Shown here: positions 1 through 6,609 of the stretch, in pieces
Position numbering within the stretch: the stretch's first letter is position 1
Layout: each line of letters opens with the position of its first letter
Source of the DNA: an uncultured Campylobacter sp.
GTDB lineage: Bacteria > Campylobacterota > Campylobacteria > Campylobacterales > Campylobacteraceae
Direction of reading: 5' to 3'
Length of the DNA stretch: 16,085 nucleotides
Assembly: GCA_938036585.1 (NCBI GenBank)
Contig: CALHQN010000134.1
Location: forward strand, 1 to 16,085
Made by a program: the position numbers and the translations under genes
Notes under the pieces: generated by a model
The model's database searches: none
Told to the model about the DNA's origin: nothing
What the model saw: only the letters and a program-made list of their open reading frames with translations

Positions 1-71
1 AATTTCAGATTTATTTCGCTACGCGCGCAGTATTTTACAAAAGTAAGGCGGCGCTCTTTTTAAAATTTTAG

Positions 72-77
72 TATAAT
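72..77 (+). promoter_or_regulatory. Predicted -10 box for the metallopeptidase gene
   Basis: A perfect TATAAT lies 25 nt upstream of the ATG at 103, behind a T/A-rich stretch (51-70) as in Campylobacter housekeeping promoters, which lack a conserved -35. The predicted transcript start is near 84, giving a leader of about 20 nt. The leader carries the ribosome binding site AAAGGA (92-97), 5 nt before the ATG. Bases 1-71 show no recognisable gene end. Confidence 0.6.
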
Positions 78-102
78 GGCTCAAAAATTTTAAAGGAAAA
101 AT

Positions 103-975
103 ATGAAATGGCAAGACGGCAGACGAAGTTCAAACGTGGAGGATGACCGTGCAAGCAGCATGCGCACGAGCTCGGGCTCGCTTGGGATGCTGATTCCGAT
201 CATCAGGTTTTTGCTCGGCTCAAAAATCGGGCGCATAGTGCTCGTAATCGGCGTCGTAGCGTATTTTATGGGCTACAACCCTTTGGCGCTTTTAGACGGA
301 GGCGCCAGTACGCAAAGAGAGCCGACCGATAGCCCGCAGGAGCAAGAAAAGCTCGCCTTCGTCTCGGCGGTGCTGGCCCAAACCGAGGACGTCTGGGGCG
401 AGATATTTAAAAGCGCGGGCGCGCGCTACGAGGAGCCCGGACTTCGGCTCTTTCGCGATCAAATCGCAAGCGGCTGCGGCTTCGCGAGCGCACAGACTGG
501 ACCTTTTTATTGCCCGAGGGACCATAAAATTTATCTCGATCTTAGCTTTTTTGACGAGCTTGCGAACAAATACAAAGCGGGCGGCGACTTCGCGCAGGCC
601 TATGTCATCGCGCATGAAGTGGGGCATCACGTTCAAAATTTAATCGGTACGCTGGAGCAGGTTAGCGCTCTTAAAAAGCGCGCTCGCAGCGAAGCCGAGC
701 AAAACGCGCTTCAGGTCAAAGTCGAGCTGCAAGCGGACTGCTACGCGGGGGTCTGGGCGCATTATCTCGCAAAAACAGGGCGCGTGCTGGAGGCTGGCGA
801 CATTGACGAGGCGCTAAATGCTGCTAGCGCGATCGGCGACGATACGTTGCAGCGTAAATTTAGCGGTCGCGTCGTGCCTGATTCTTTCACGCACGGCACC
901 TCGGCGCAGCGCAAAGAGTGGTTTAAAAAGGGCTTGGCAGGCGGAAACCTAAAGGCTTGCTCGTTTGAGCCGTAA
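103..975 (+). CDS. ypfJ: YpfJ-family neutral zinc metallopeptidase, membrane-anchored
   Basis: This 290-residue protein matches the YpfJ (neutral zinc metallopeptidase) family. It starts with the family's MKW(Q/R) opening and a short polar N-terminus, then has one membrane segment (about residues 42-58). A protease domain follows with the zincin motif HEVGHH at 171-176; the two histidines would bind zinc and the glutamate would be catalytic. A second family motif, ELQADCYAGVWAH (208-220), probably supplies the third ligand, and a late F-T-H-G-T-S-A-Q-R stretch (262-270) is also typical. Length is normal for the family. Start choice is supported by AAAGGA 5 nt upstream and a TATAAT promoter. 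The physiological substrate of this family is not established. The gene stands alone, and the next + strand gene begins about 280 bp downstream. Confidence 0.9.
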   Translation: MKWQDGRRSSNVEDDRASSMRTSSGSLGMLIPIIRFLLGSKIGRIVLVIGVVAYFMGYNPLALLDGGASTQREPTDSPQEQEKLAFVSAVLAQTEDVWGEIFKSAGARYEEPGLRLFRDQIASGCGFASAQTGPFYCPRDHKIYLDLSFFDELANKYKAGGDFAQAYVIAHEVGHHVQNLIGTLEQVSALKKRARSEAEQNALQVKVELQADCYAGVWAHYLAKTGRVLEAGDIDEALNAASAIGDDTLQRKFSGRVVPDSFTHGTSAQRKEWFKKGLAGGNLKACSFEP

Positions 976-1254
976 AATGCAGACTTTAAGTTCGTAAATT
1001 CTGCCATCTAAAATCGCCGTCTCGCGTTTGAGCCGTAAGGCGCGGGCTTTGAGTTAGCTTGCGGGCTAGATCAAGGGCGGTTTAAATTTTAAAATTTAAC
1101 GCCGAGTCTGGAAGCGGAATTTTAGAATTTTAATAATCGGCGATTAAAAGTTCGGACGGCGCGCTCGGCTAGTGCGGCGACGGCTTGTTTGAGCACAGGC
1201 TTGACTACGGCACAAGAAACCAAAATAGATACGTTAAAATTTATGGAGGCAAAA

Positions 1255-1683
1255 ATGAACAAAATAACCTGCATCTGCCTAGGCGTGCGAAGCATGCAAA
1301 GGGCGCTGAAATTTTATCGCGACGGCCTAGGTTACGAGACGGAATGTAAAGACGATGACCCGCCGGTATGCTTTTTCAATACGCCGGGGAGCAAATTTGA
1401 GCTCTACCCGCTAGACGCGCTGGCGCGAGATATCAACGAAAACGATCCGCCCAGAGGCAGCGGATTTGGCGGCATCACGCTAGCCTACAACGTAAAAAAC
1501 AAAGAGGACGTAGCTAGCGTCATAGAGCTAGTAAAAAAGGCGGGCGGAACCATCGTCAAGGAGCCCCAAGTTGCGTTTTGGGGCGGATACCACGCGTATT
1601 TTGACGATCCGGACGGATACTACTGGGAGGTGGCTTGGGGATCCGGTTTTAAATTTGACGAGGACGGGCTGCTCAAATTTTAG
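1255..1683 (+). CDS. VOC (glyoxalase/bleomycin-resistance fold) family protein
   Basis: This 142-residue protein has the vicinal-oxygen-chelate layout: two beta-alpha-beta-beta-beta modules. The first opens with an I-C-L-G-V strand and the helix RALKFYRDGLGYE (about 16-28). The second ends with the family's closing pattern D-D-P-D-G-Y-Y-W-E-V (residues about 119-128). The N-terminal strand lacks the histidine that binds metal in true glyoxalase I, so lactoylglutathione lyase activity is not supported and the substrate is unknown. An in-frame TTG at 1189 would add 22 residues. I chose the ATG at 1255 because GGAGG (1245-1249) sits 5 nt before it and the VOC fold starts at once. No clear promoter was seen in 976-1254. 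Confidence 0.82.
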   Translation: MNKITCICLGVRSMQRALKFYRDGLGYETECKDDDPPVCFFNTPGSKFELYPLDALARDINENDPPRGSGFGGITLAYNVKNKEDVASVIELVKKAGGTIVKEPQVAFWGGYHAYFDDPDGYYWEVAWGSGFKFDEDGLLKF

Positions 1684-1701
1684 ATCAAAATTTTTGCGGC
1701 C

Positions 1702-1729
1702 AAGGCTTGTTCAGAGGCGCCGAAGCCTT
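1702..1729 (+). terminator. Weak hairpin downstream of the VOC gene
   Basis: AAGGCTT (1702-1708) and AAGCCTT (1723-1729) are perfect 7-bp inverted arms around a 14-nt loop, 19 nt after the stop codon. The T-run that follows is very short, so an intrinsic terminator is only possible. Confidence 0.3.
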
Positions 1730-1798
1730 TAGCGCAAGCGCGTAAAATTTAAACTCAAAATTTTATTGCAAATCATCGAGCGGGGCTTTTGCGGTTCG

Positions 1799-1804
1799 TA
1801 TAAT
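1799..1804 (+). promoter_or_regulatory. Orphan TATAAT facing the 3' end of the SUKH-like gene
   Basis: TATAAT on the + strand, with T-rich DNA upstream, is followed by no convincing + strand gene. A transcript starting near 1811 would meet a compact palindrome plus TTTT at 1867-1884. About eight chance copies of this hexamer are expected in the window over both strands, so the call is weak. Confidence 0.2.
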
Positions 1805-1866
1805 TTGCGGCGCCGTTTTTTTGCGCCTTACTCCAAACGTCGGGCGAAATTTTACTCTCCGATATG

Positions 1867-1881
1867 ATCTGCGGCGCAGAT
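1867..1881. repeat. Perfect 15-bp palindrome with one central base
   Basis: ATCTGCG, G, CGCAGAT: 7-bp arms around a single base, followed on the + strand by TTTTG. As RNA it could form a short stem ATCTG/CAGAT with a 5-nt loop. It could end a + strand transcript, or lie just downstream of the - strand SUKH-like gene, which stops at 1968. Confidence 0.4.
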
Positions 1882-1967
1882 TTTGCGCGAGGCTAAATTT
1901 GTGTCCCGCACCCGCCGCGCTGTTTTACTCGCGCTCGCAGTACCGCTTTGCTCGTATCGCATTGCTG

Positions 1968-2495
1968 CTACACAAAACAAGAAAACGGATATTTTGCGGC
2001 GTTTTTGTTCTTGAGTGCGGCGAGAAAAAGAGCGATAAACTCCTCGAAGCTTTGCGCGATGACCAGGGTATCCTCATAGATCGGTTCCGCGCCGAATACG
2101 ATCTTGCCCGCGTCCGCGCCCTGCGTGAGGATGCCTGCAAAGCAGCGCTCGCCTCTGACCGAAAACAAAAACGGCAAGCACTCGCTCCAAAACGCGCTCA
2201 CGACGGCTCTTTCCGCATCGTTAGCCGCGCACTCCAGGCTATCTTTTTCAAAATCTTCGTAGCGAAATTCCGCCTCATCCGCGCCTGACGACGCATAATC
2301 CCTAGCAGACACGAACCAAACGGCGTCCGCAGCGTCATGTAAAGTCTCAAAAGAGCAAACGAAGCGGTAAAAATTTTCGCTTAAATTTTTAAATCTGCCG
2401 CCCAAAAATTCGCCCCGCGGCGGGCAAATTTCATCCCTGCGCCGTATCTGCCAGCCATTTTGCGCCAGCACGTCCATAAGTTTGTCAAAAGCCAT
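1968..2495 (-). CDS. SUKH (SMI1/KNR4-like) family protein, probable immunity-type
   Basis: This 175-residue, probably cytoplasmic protein resembles the SMI1/KNR4 (SUKH) superfamily in its second half. Residues about 100-165 run S-E-C-L-P-F-L-F-S-V, then a hydrophobic strand, then K-I-V-F-G-A, then the typical closing stretch I-A-Q-S-F-E-E-F-I-A-L-F-L-A-A-L. SUKH proteins often serve as immunity proteins for contact-delivered or polymorphic toxins, and others have housekeeping roles; no toxin gene lies nearby here. The start is well supported: GGGAGG sits 6 nt before the ATG, and an extended -10 promoter lies further upstream. It is the last gene of a run of four - strand accessory-looking genes. 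The family call rests on pattern resemblance, without an alignment. Confidence 0.6.
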   Translation of the reverse strand: MAFDKLMDVLAQNGWQIRRRDEICPPRGEFLGGRFKNLSENFYRFVCSFETLHDAADAVWFVSARDYASSGADEAEFRYEDFEKDSLECAANDAERAVVSAFWSECLPFLFSVRGERCFAGILTQGADAGKIVFGAEPIYEDTLVIAQSFEEFIALFLAALKNKNAAKYPFSCFV

Positions 2496-2521
2496 CTCTC
2501 GCCTCCCGTAATTTGGCGCCG

Positions 2522-2530
2522 ATTATAGCA
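2522..2530 (-). promoter_or_regulatory. Extended -10 promoter of the SUKH-like gene
   Basis: On the - strand this reads TGC-TATAAT, a perfect -10 with the extended TGN element, 26 nt from the start codon. Predicted transcript start is near 2515. It implies the SUKH-like gene has its own promoter and does not rely on read-through from the gene at 2631-3212. Confidence 0.6.
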
Positions 2531-2561
2531 TTTTGCTGGGCGCAGCGGTGAAATGCGGCTA

Positions 2562-2627
2562 AATTTATAAAATTTTGCTTGCTTGTTGCGTATAAAAAGA
2601 GAAATTTCGCGCAAAATTTTATAAATT
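2562..2627. repeat. 17-bp perfect inverted repeat with 32-nt spacer
   Basis: The arm AATTTATAAAATTTTGC (2562-2578) is repeated as its exact reverse complement at 2611-2627. It begins 3 nt past the stop codon of the - strand gene at 2631-3212. The stem is AT-rich and no T-run follows on either side, so it is an unusual terminator if it is one. Cruciform, mRNA 3'-end stabiliser or small repeat element are alternatives. Confidence 0.8.
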
Positions 2628-2630
2628 CGG

Positions 2631-3212
2631 CTAAAAATAAAATGACGTTTCCAAATCGCCGCTAAATTTAGGCTCGGCAGAGGGCGTAAGCCGCAGATGA
2701 AAAACTGGCGTATCGCCGAGGGGAGCGGGCGCACCGCTAAAATTTGCGCCCCGGTATCCGCCTAAAATTTCCAAGCGGTACCGACCGCGCTTTACGCGAA
2801 AACTCAGGCTGTTTTGCTCGCTAATGCAGCTCATATCTTTAAAATAGCCGATGCCTGCGATCTTTAGCGTGCCTGATGAGTGAAAGACCCAGCCGCGAGA
2901 GATGATTTTCGCTTCGTCTTGTGCGAATATCTCCTCGCTCGCCTCGCCCACGGTAACCGCAAAATCGTAATAATCGCTGCGAACGCCCAATATCGGCACC
3001 GCGATACCCTCTTCTGTAGCCGCGCCCCCGTGCTCGGTTTGCGTAAAATAAGCAAGAACGTCGCCGCCTATAAGTCCATGCTTATCCAGATAGCGTGCTA
3101 GCAGCGCGGGCTCGTACACCACGAAGCCGCCCAGCTCGGAGAAAATTCGCCTTTTCATTCGCACCTTTCTTTGATCGCCGTGCGCATCGTACGCAGAAAT
3201 TTTACCGCTCAT
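2631..3212 (-). CDS. Unrecognised protein in the immunity-like cluster
   Basis: I do not recognise this 193-residue protein. It has no signal peptide or membrane segment. It looks mixed alpha/beta and aromatic-rich, with an F-V-V-Y-E-P-A-L-L-A-R-Y-L segment near the N-terminus and a strand-rich C-terminal half. The start is uncertain. The ATG at 3212 has GAGG only 4 nt upstream; the ATG at 3158 has AAAGG 5 nt upstream and would give 175 residues starting MKRRIF. A role like its SUKH-like and NTF2-like neighbours (immunity) is inferred from position only. A 17-bp inverted repeat begins immediately after its stop. Confidence 0.65.
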   Translation of the reverse strand: MSGKISAYDAHGDQRKVRMKRRIFSELGGFVVYEPALLARYLDKHGLIGGDVLAYFTQTEHGGAATEEGIAVPILGVRSDYYDFAVTVGEASEEIFAQDEAKIISRGWVFHSSGTLKIAGIGYFKDMSCISEQNSLSFRVKRGRYRLEILGGYRGANFSGAPAPLGDTPVFHLRLTPSAEPKFSGDLETSFYF

Positions 3213-3333
3213 TTGTCCTCTTTGTTTTTGTTTCGCAGCGCCGATGAAATTTTACTATCGTGCTTGCAGCAGGCTAAATTTTATCCTGCGATCGCGCCGC
3301 AGATGAAATTTGAACCTCGTTTTGCGCTTAAAT

Positions 3334-4233
3334 TTACAGCCCGCGGTTTTTCCAGCAGCCGCTCATGCCTTGGCACTTATCTACGAGCCAGCGCCCGTCC
3401 TTGCGCACGAGCAGGAAGCGGCGCGCAAAGCCGTGTTCGTCCTTGGCGTAGATGTAAATTTTATTTTTGCTCTCGCATTCGGCGTCCGTTAGCTCGTATC
3501 CGCCGTAGGTGCCGCCCTCCATCATCGAAAACGAAATACCCTCGGGGCGAAAGCCGCTGCGCCTAACGGGCGTGCAGTAGCGCGCAAATAGCTCGTCGCA
3601 TCTGCGCTGCACCTCGCCGTCATTCGCGTCATCAATTCGCGATGTAGCAAATTTCTCCCACTCGCTCATCGCCGCGAAAAACGCGAGCAGCGTATCGCGT
3701 GCTGCCGCCAGGTCATCTGGATCAAGCTTCTTTTTGTTCTTTGCGGCGTCTCTTTGCGCCTGCTCAAACTCCGCAATCTGCTCCTTGCTAAAGCGCCCGC
3801 CGTCTAGATAAAACTGGATTTTCGTATCTGCCGCGGCTAGCAGCCCCGCAAAGCTCACGCGTGAATTGACCAGGCGCAGCGATTTTAGCTTCGGGATTTG
3901 CACGATCGCTTTTAGCCCCTCGTCCGTGATGCTGACGTTTTCGATACCGATGTGTTCGAGCTTGGCGTGTGCTGCAAAGTATCTAAAGCCCTCGCCGCTT
4001 ATCTTATCGCTATCTTGCAAAAACAGATACGCAAGCTTCGGCAGCGCGGCTAGATGCTGTAGCGCCGCGTCCGTAATCGCCGTGGCTATAAAGCCCATAT
4101 TTACGAGGCTTTTTACCTCGCAGATGCGGCGCACCATCTCGTCGCTTAGTGCGACATTTTCGTAGTGATGGCCTTTGCAGTAGCGCTCACTAACCGCGTC
4201 CAAAGCCTCCTGCATCGTGATCTGCCTCATCAT
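3334..4233 (-). CDS. Leucine-rich repeat protein with NTF2-like, immunity-type C-terminal domain
   Basis: This 299-residue protein has two parts. Residues about 38-145 form three to four leucine-rich repeats of the 24-residue kind, with repeated I-T-D-x-(A/G)-L and L-x-x-L-P-K-L-x-x-L patterns. A lysine-rich linker (about 150-172) leads to a C-terminal domain (173-290) resembling NTF2-fold immunity proteins: a helix F-F-A-A-M-S-E-W-E-K, a run of strands, and a closing F-L-L-V-R-K-D-G-R-W-L-V-D. No signal peptide is present, so both halves should be cytoplasmic. Two adjacent ATGs (4233 and 4230) compete: AGGA lies 3 nt before the first and 6 nt before the second, so 4230 may be the real start. 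The LRR part is clear; the NTF2 part is recalled family resemblance. Confidence 0.72.
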   Translation of the reverse strand: MMRQITMQEALDAVSERYCKGHHYENVALSDEMVRRICEVKSLVNMGFIATAITDAALQHLAALPKLAYLFLQDSDKISGEGFRYFAAHAKLEHIGIENVSITDEGLKAIVQIPKLKSLRLVNSRVSFAGLLAAADTKIQFYLDGGRFSKEQIAEFEQAQRDAAKNKKKLDPDDLAAARDTLLAFFAAMSEWEKFATSRIDDANDGEVQRRCDELFARYCTPVRRSGFRPEGISFSMMEGGTYGGYELTDAECESKNKIYIYAKDEHGFARRFLLVRKDGRWLVDKCQGMSGCWKNRGL

Positions 4234-4352
4234 CTATCCTTTAAATTTGATTTTAAAATTTTAGTGAAATTTTACGATTTGCGCAAGGCGCTGAAATTTA
4301 CGCGCAGATTTGCACGCCACCGATGTGTTTTGAGATGCCGCCCTGCCCCGCG

Positions 4353-5333
4353 CTAAATTTCAGCCGCCGTCCACTCGTCTAAAATTTTACTAAAATCCTC
4401 TATCATCGCGGCGAAATCATACTTAAGCTTGCTTTGCTTTTGCGCGATCTGCTTTAGCGCCGTCAAAAAATACTCGCCCATCTTTCGCTTTTGCTCCATG
4501 GGCGCTAGCTTGCTAAACTCGCGCTCGAAATGTATCAACGCGCCCGTTTTGCCCGTGTCTTTTCTAAACGGCGAATACTCAAATCTATTTCGCAAAAAGT
4601 AACCGCCCGCCCGCCGCTCCTCTTCGCTCATCATTTCGCGTATCAGCTCCCAGGCGCGCTGCGAGCTTAGGCGCGGCTTATCGGGCGCGATGATGTAGTT
4701 GGTTCGGCAGTACTCGTCGTCAAAACTAAATGCGCACGATAGCTTGATGTAGTTGATCGCGCAGCCGTAAATTTCGGGGCGCATTTTGGCATTTAGCGCC
4801 GGTTGTAGATCCGCAAAGAGGCTTTCTATTACGGCGCGCGAGTTTTCGTAGCAGTTGCTGATAGCGCGCGTGATGCGGACCGGATTTTTGGCTATCCAGT
4901 TGCGCTGGCTGTTTAGCTTAAGGTCACAAATGTCCTCTTTCACGGGGCGTGCGAGCGTTTTGCCCGCCGCATCCGGGCCGGCGTGAAAGATAGTATCGCC
5001 GTCTTGCATCGTAAGCCCCGTTTTGCGCTTTGACCAATATGCCTCGACGAAGCGCGGCTCGCCGTGCGCATTTAAAAAATAGGTCGCGGGCTGCCCGTTG
5101 TAGAATTTCCCGCGCAGCGCCTCCAAGCTCTCTCGCTCGCCCCAGCCTACGATCGCTAGGCATTCGCAAATTTTAACGGCCCTGTTCCACTCGCTAGCGT
5201 TTTTATAAAAGGCGTAGCGGTCAAATTCGCCCAGCAGCCGCTCGCGGATTAAAATTTGATCCTGGGCGCGCAGAAAAATTTCTAGTTCGGCGAGGTTTTC
5301 TATTTTGTAAATTCGCTCTAAAATTTCGTTCAT
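4353..5333 (-). CDS. Unrecognised 326-residue protein, largely helical
   Basis: I cannot assign a family. The protein looks soluble and mostly alpha-helical, with many charged and aromatic residues and no signal peptide or membrane segment. The N-terminal 60 residues are amphipathic helices. A central segment with an R-I-T-R-A-I-S-N-C-Y pattern (about 153-162) precedes a long helical C-terminus. AAGGG lies about 6 nt before the ATG. It is the first gene of the four-gene accessory run, and a predicted terminator (5411-5434) separates it from hisIE upstream, so it probably has its own promoter in 5334-5410, although no clean -10 is visible. Immunity or defence function would be guilt by association only. 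Confidence 0.68.
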   Translation of the reverse strand: MNEILERIYKIENLAELEIFLRAQDQILIRERLLGEFDRYAFYKNASEWNRAVKICECLAIVGWGERESLEALRGKFYNGQPATYFLNAHGEPRFVEAYWSKRKTGLTMQDGDTIFHAGPDAAGKTLARPVKEDICDLKLNSQRNWIAKNPVRITRAISNCYENSRAVIESLFADLQPALNAKMRPEIYGCAINYIKLSCAFSFDDEYCRTNYIIAPDKPRLSSQRAWELIREMMSEEERRAGGYFLRNRFEYSPFRKDTGKTGALIHFEREFSKLAPMEQKRKMGEYFLTALKQIAQKQSKLKYDFAAMIEDFSKILDEWTAAEI

Positions 5334-5410
5334 TATCGACCCTTAAATTTGCGTTTACAGCGTAAAATCGCCTTTGAGTTTTACGGCTTGCTTCAGGCGC
5401 GCTTTGCTCT

Positions 5411-5434
5411 AAATAAACTCGCGGTCGCCGCAAG
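5411..5434 (-). terminator. Intrinsic terminator of hisIE
   Basis: On the - strand, CTTGCGG (5434-5428), loop CGA, CCGCGAG (5424-5418) form a 7-bp stem with one G-T wobble, followed by TTTATTT (5417-5411). It starts 6 nt after the hisIE stop codon. Confidence 0.55.
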
Positions 5435-5440
5435 GCAGAA

Positions 5441-6316
5441 TTAGCTTTTTTCTCGGCTGCGCTTTTCTTCGATGCCACTTTGTCCTTGCCTGCGCGCTAG
5501 CTCGTCAAGTAGGGCGTCTGGGTGGATATTGTGCGCTGCAAGTGCGAGCAGAAGGTGAAATAAAAGATCCGCTCCCTCGTAAATCACGTCGTATCGCGGC
5601 TCGCCCGCTCTGTGTTCGCCGAAGCCCTCGCGCGCGATGTCTGCGTAAAGCCCGTTGCGCGACAGATCCTTGCACGCCAGCGCGAACTCGCACGCCTCCT
5701 CGGCGATCTTTTTGAGATAGGCGTTTTCGCCCTTCGCGTAGAGCGAGGCGACGTAGGAGAGCGCGGACTCACCGTTTATCTTGCGATCCAAGCAGACGTG
5801 ATAAATTTCGTCCAAAATGCTGTACGGGCTTTTTTCTGAGGAGTTTTTTAGCGCATAATTTTGCGAGGCGGCGTCTAAATTTTGAGTGCTGCGCTCTGCG
5901 GCGGAATTTGTTAGAGTGGAATTTGTCGCAGTGAAATTTTGCATTGTGGAATTTTCCGTGTCGCAAGCGATCGAGCTCCCCACATTTTCGCCGCCTTTTT
6001 GTAGCGAAATCTCTTTAAAAAAACAGCTTCGCGCGCCGGTGTGGCAGGGGGATCCGCCGCATTGCTCAACTTTAAGCAGCAGCGCGTCGTTGTCGCAGTC
6101 CAAAAAGACGGATTTTACGAGCTGAACGTGACCGCTGCTCTCGCCCTTTTTCCAGATGCGCCCCTTGCTGCGCGAAAAGTAGTGCGCGTAGCCGGTGCTC
6201 AGCGTTAAATTTAACGCTTCTTCGTTCATATACGCGAGCATCAAAATCGCGCCGTCACCCGCATCCTGTACGATCGTGGGGAGTAGCCCGCCCAGTTTTT
6301 GCCAATCTACCTTCAT
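5441..6316 (-). CDS. hisIE: Bifunctional phosphoribosyl-AMP cyclohydrolase / phosphoribosyl-ATP pyrophosphatase with expanded linker
   Basis: Histidine biosynthesis steps 2 and 3: the C-terminal HisE part removes pyrophosphate from PR-ATP, and the N-terminal HisI part opens the adenine ring of PR-AMP. HisI covers residues about 1-100, with W-K-K-G-E-S-S-G-H (55-63), D-C-D-N-D (73-77) and [10 protein letters not shown] (91-100); cysteines 74, 91 and 98 fit the zinc/metal site. HisE covers about 165-270, with the acidic metal-binding helices E-E-A-C-E (207-211) and E-G-A-D-L-L-F-H (247-254). At 291 residues it is well over the roughly 200 usual for HisIE. The excess is a low-complexity linker (about 105-165) made of N-S-T-x-x pentapeptides from 15-bp DNA repeats. 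The start is supported by AAGGATCAAAA before the ATG. The gene stands alone, ended by a hairpin at 5411-5434. Both catalytic halves look intact. Confidence 0.93.
   Translation of the reverse strand: MKVDWQKLGGLLPTIVQDAGDGAILMLAYMNEEALNLTLSTGYAHYFSRSKGRIWKKGESSGHVQLVKSVFLDCDNDALLLKVEQCGGSPCHTGARSCFFKEISLQKGGENVGSSIACDTENSTMQNFTATNSTLTNSAAERSTQNLDAASQNYALKNSSEKSPYSILDEIYHVCLDRKINGESALSYVASLYAKGENAYLKKIAEEACEFALACKDLSRNGLYADIAREGFGEHRAGEPRYDVIYEGADLLFHLLLALAAHNIHPDALLDELARRQGQSGIEEKRSREKS
5901..5954 (-). repeat. 15-bp tandem repeat inside the hisIE linker
   Basis: Four cores GTGGAATTT/GTGAAATTT/GCGGAATTT (+ strand) start at 5946, 5931, 5916 and 5901, exactly 15 bp apart, with variable 6-bp interiors. 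In the hisIE frame they encode [20 protein letters not shown]. Decayed units seem to continue to about 5860 (N-L-D-A-A, then Q-N-Y-A-L). The same repeat, in the same frame, is found in pldA at 9586-9747. Confidence 0.85.
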
Positions 6317-6523
6317 TTTTGATCCTTAGTTTGTGAAGTCGCGCGCCCTGAATTTAGCCGCCGCACGCGGAATTTTAGTTATTGAAATTTATGAAGCGGT
6401 GAGCCTCGTAAATTTAAAGGACAAGCCTAGCGGCTAAATTTAAGCGACCGTTGGGTTTAAACCGCGACGAATGCGAGTTCCATTCATTTTGAGCTTTCGT
6501 GCTCGTCGCTAAATTTTAACCCA

Positions 6524-6563
6524 TAAAATCGCGAGTTAGGCTTATGCGCCAGGAGTAACTCGC
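6524..6563 (-). terminator. Hairpin ending the ilvE–SPFH operon
   Basis: The arms GCGAGTTA (6531-6538) and TAACTCGC (6556-6563) are a perfect 8-bp inverted repeat, with an inner 3-bp GGC/GCC stem. On the - strand the hairpin is followed by GATTTTAT. It lies about 47 nt past the stop codon of the SPFH gene. The rest of 6317-6609 is AAATTT-rich DNA without a visible gene. Confidence 0.55.
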
Positions 6564-6609
6564 TATTAAATTTATCTCGCGAAATCGGGGCGTATAACCG
6601 CCTGAAATT

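Noticed and set aside
1189..1254. TTG start giving a longer VOC protein
   Set aside because: The added 22 residues precede the VOC fold, whereas GGAGG is ideally placed for the ATG at 1255.
1821..2288. Open frame of 155 codons on the + strand
   Set aside because: It is antisense to the SUKH-like gene, needs a TTG start without a ribosome binding site, and its product is arginine-rich without a recognisable pattern.
5221..5478. Open frame of 85 codons on the - strand between hisIE and the 326-residue gene
   Set aside because: It overlaps both genes in another frame, is basic and low-complexity, and runs through the predicted terminator.
5901..5966. N-x-S/T motifs in the HisIE linker as N-glycosylation sites
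   Set aside because: The Campylobacter PglB sequon needs an acidic residue at -2, which is absent, and HisIE is cytoplasmic.
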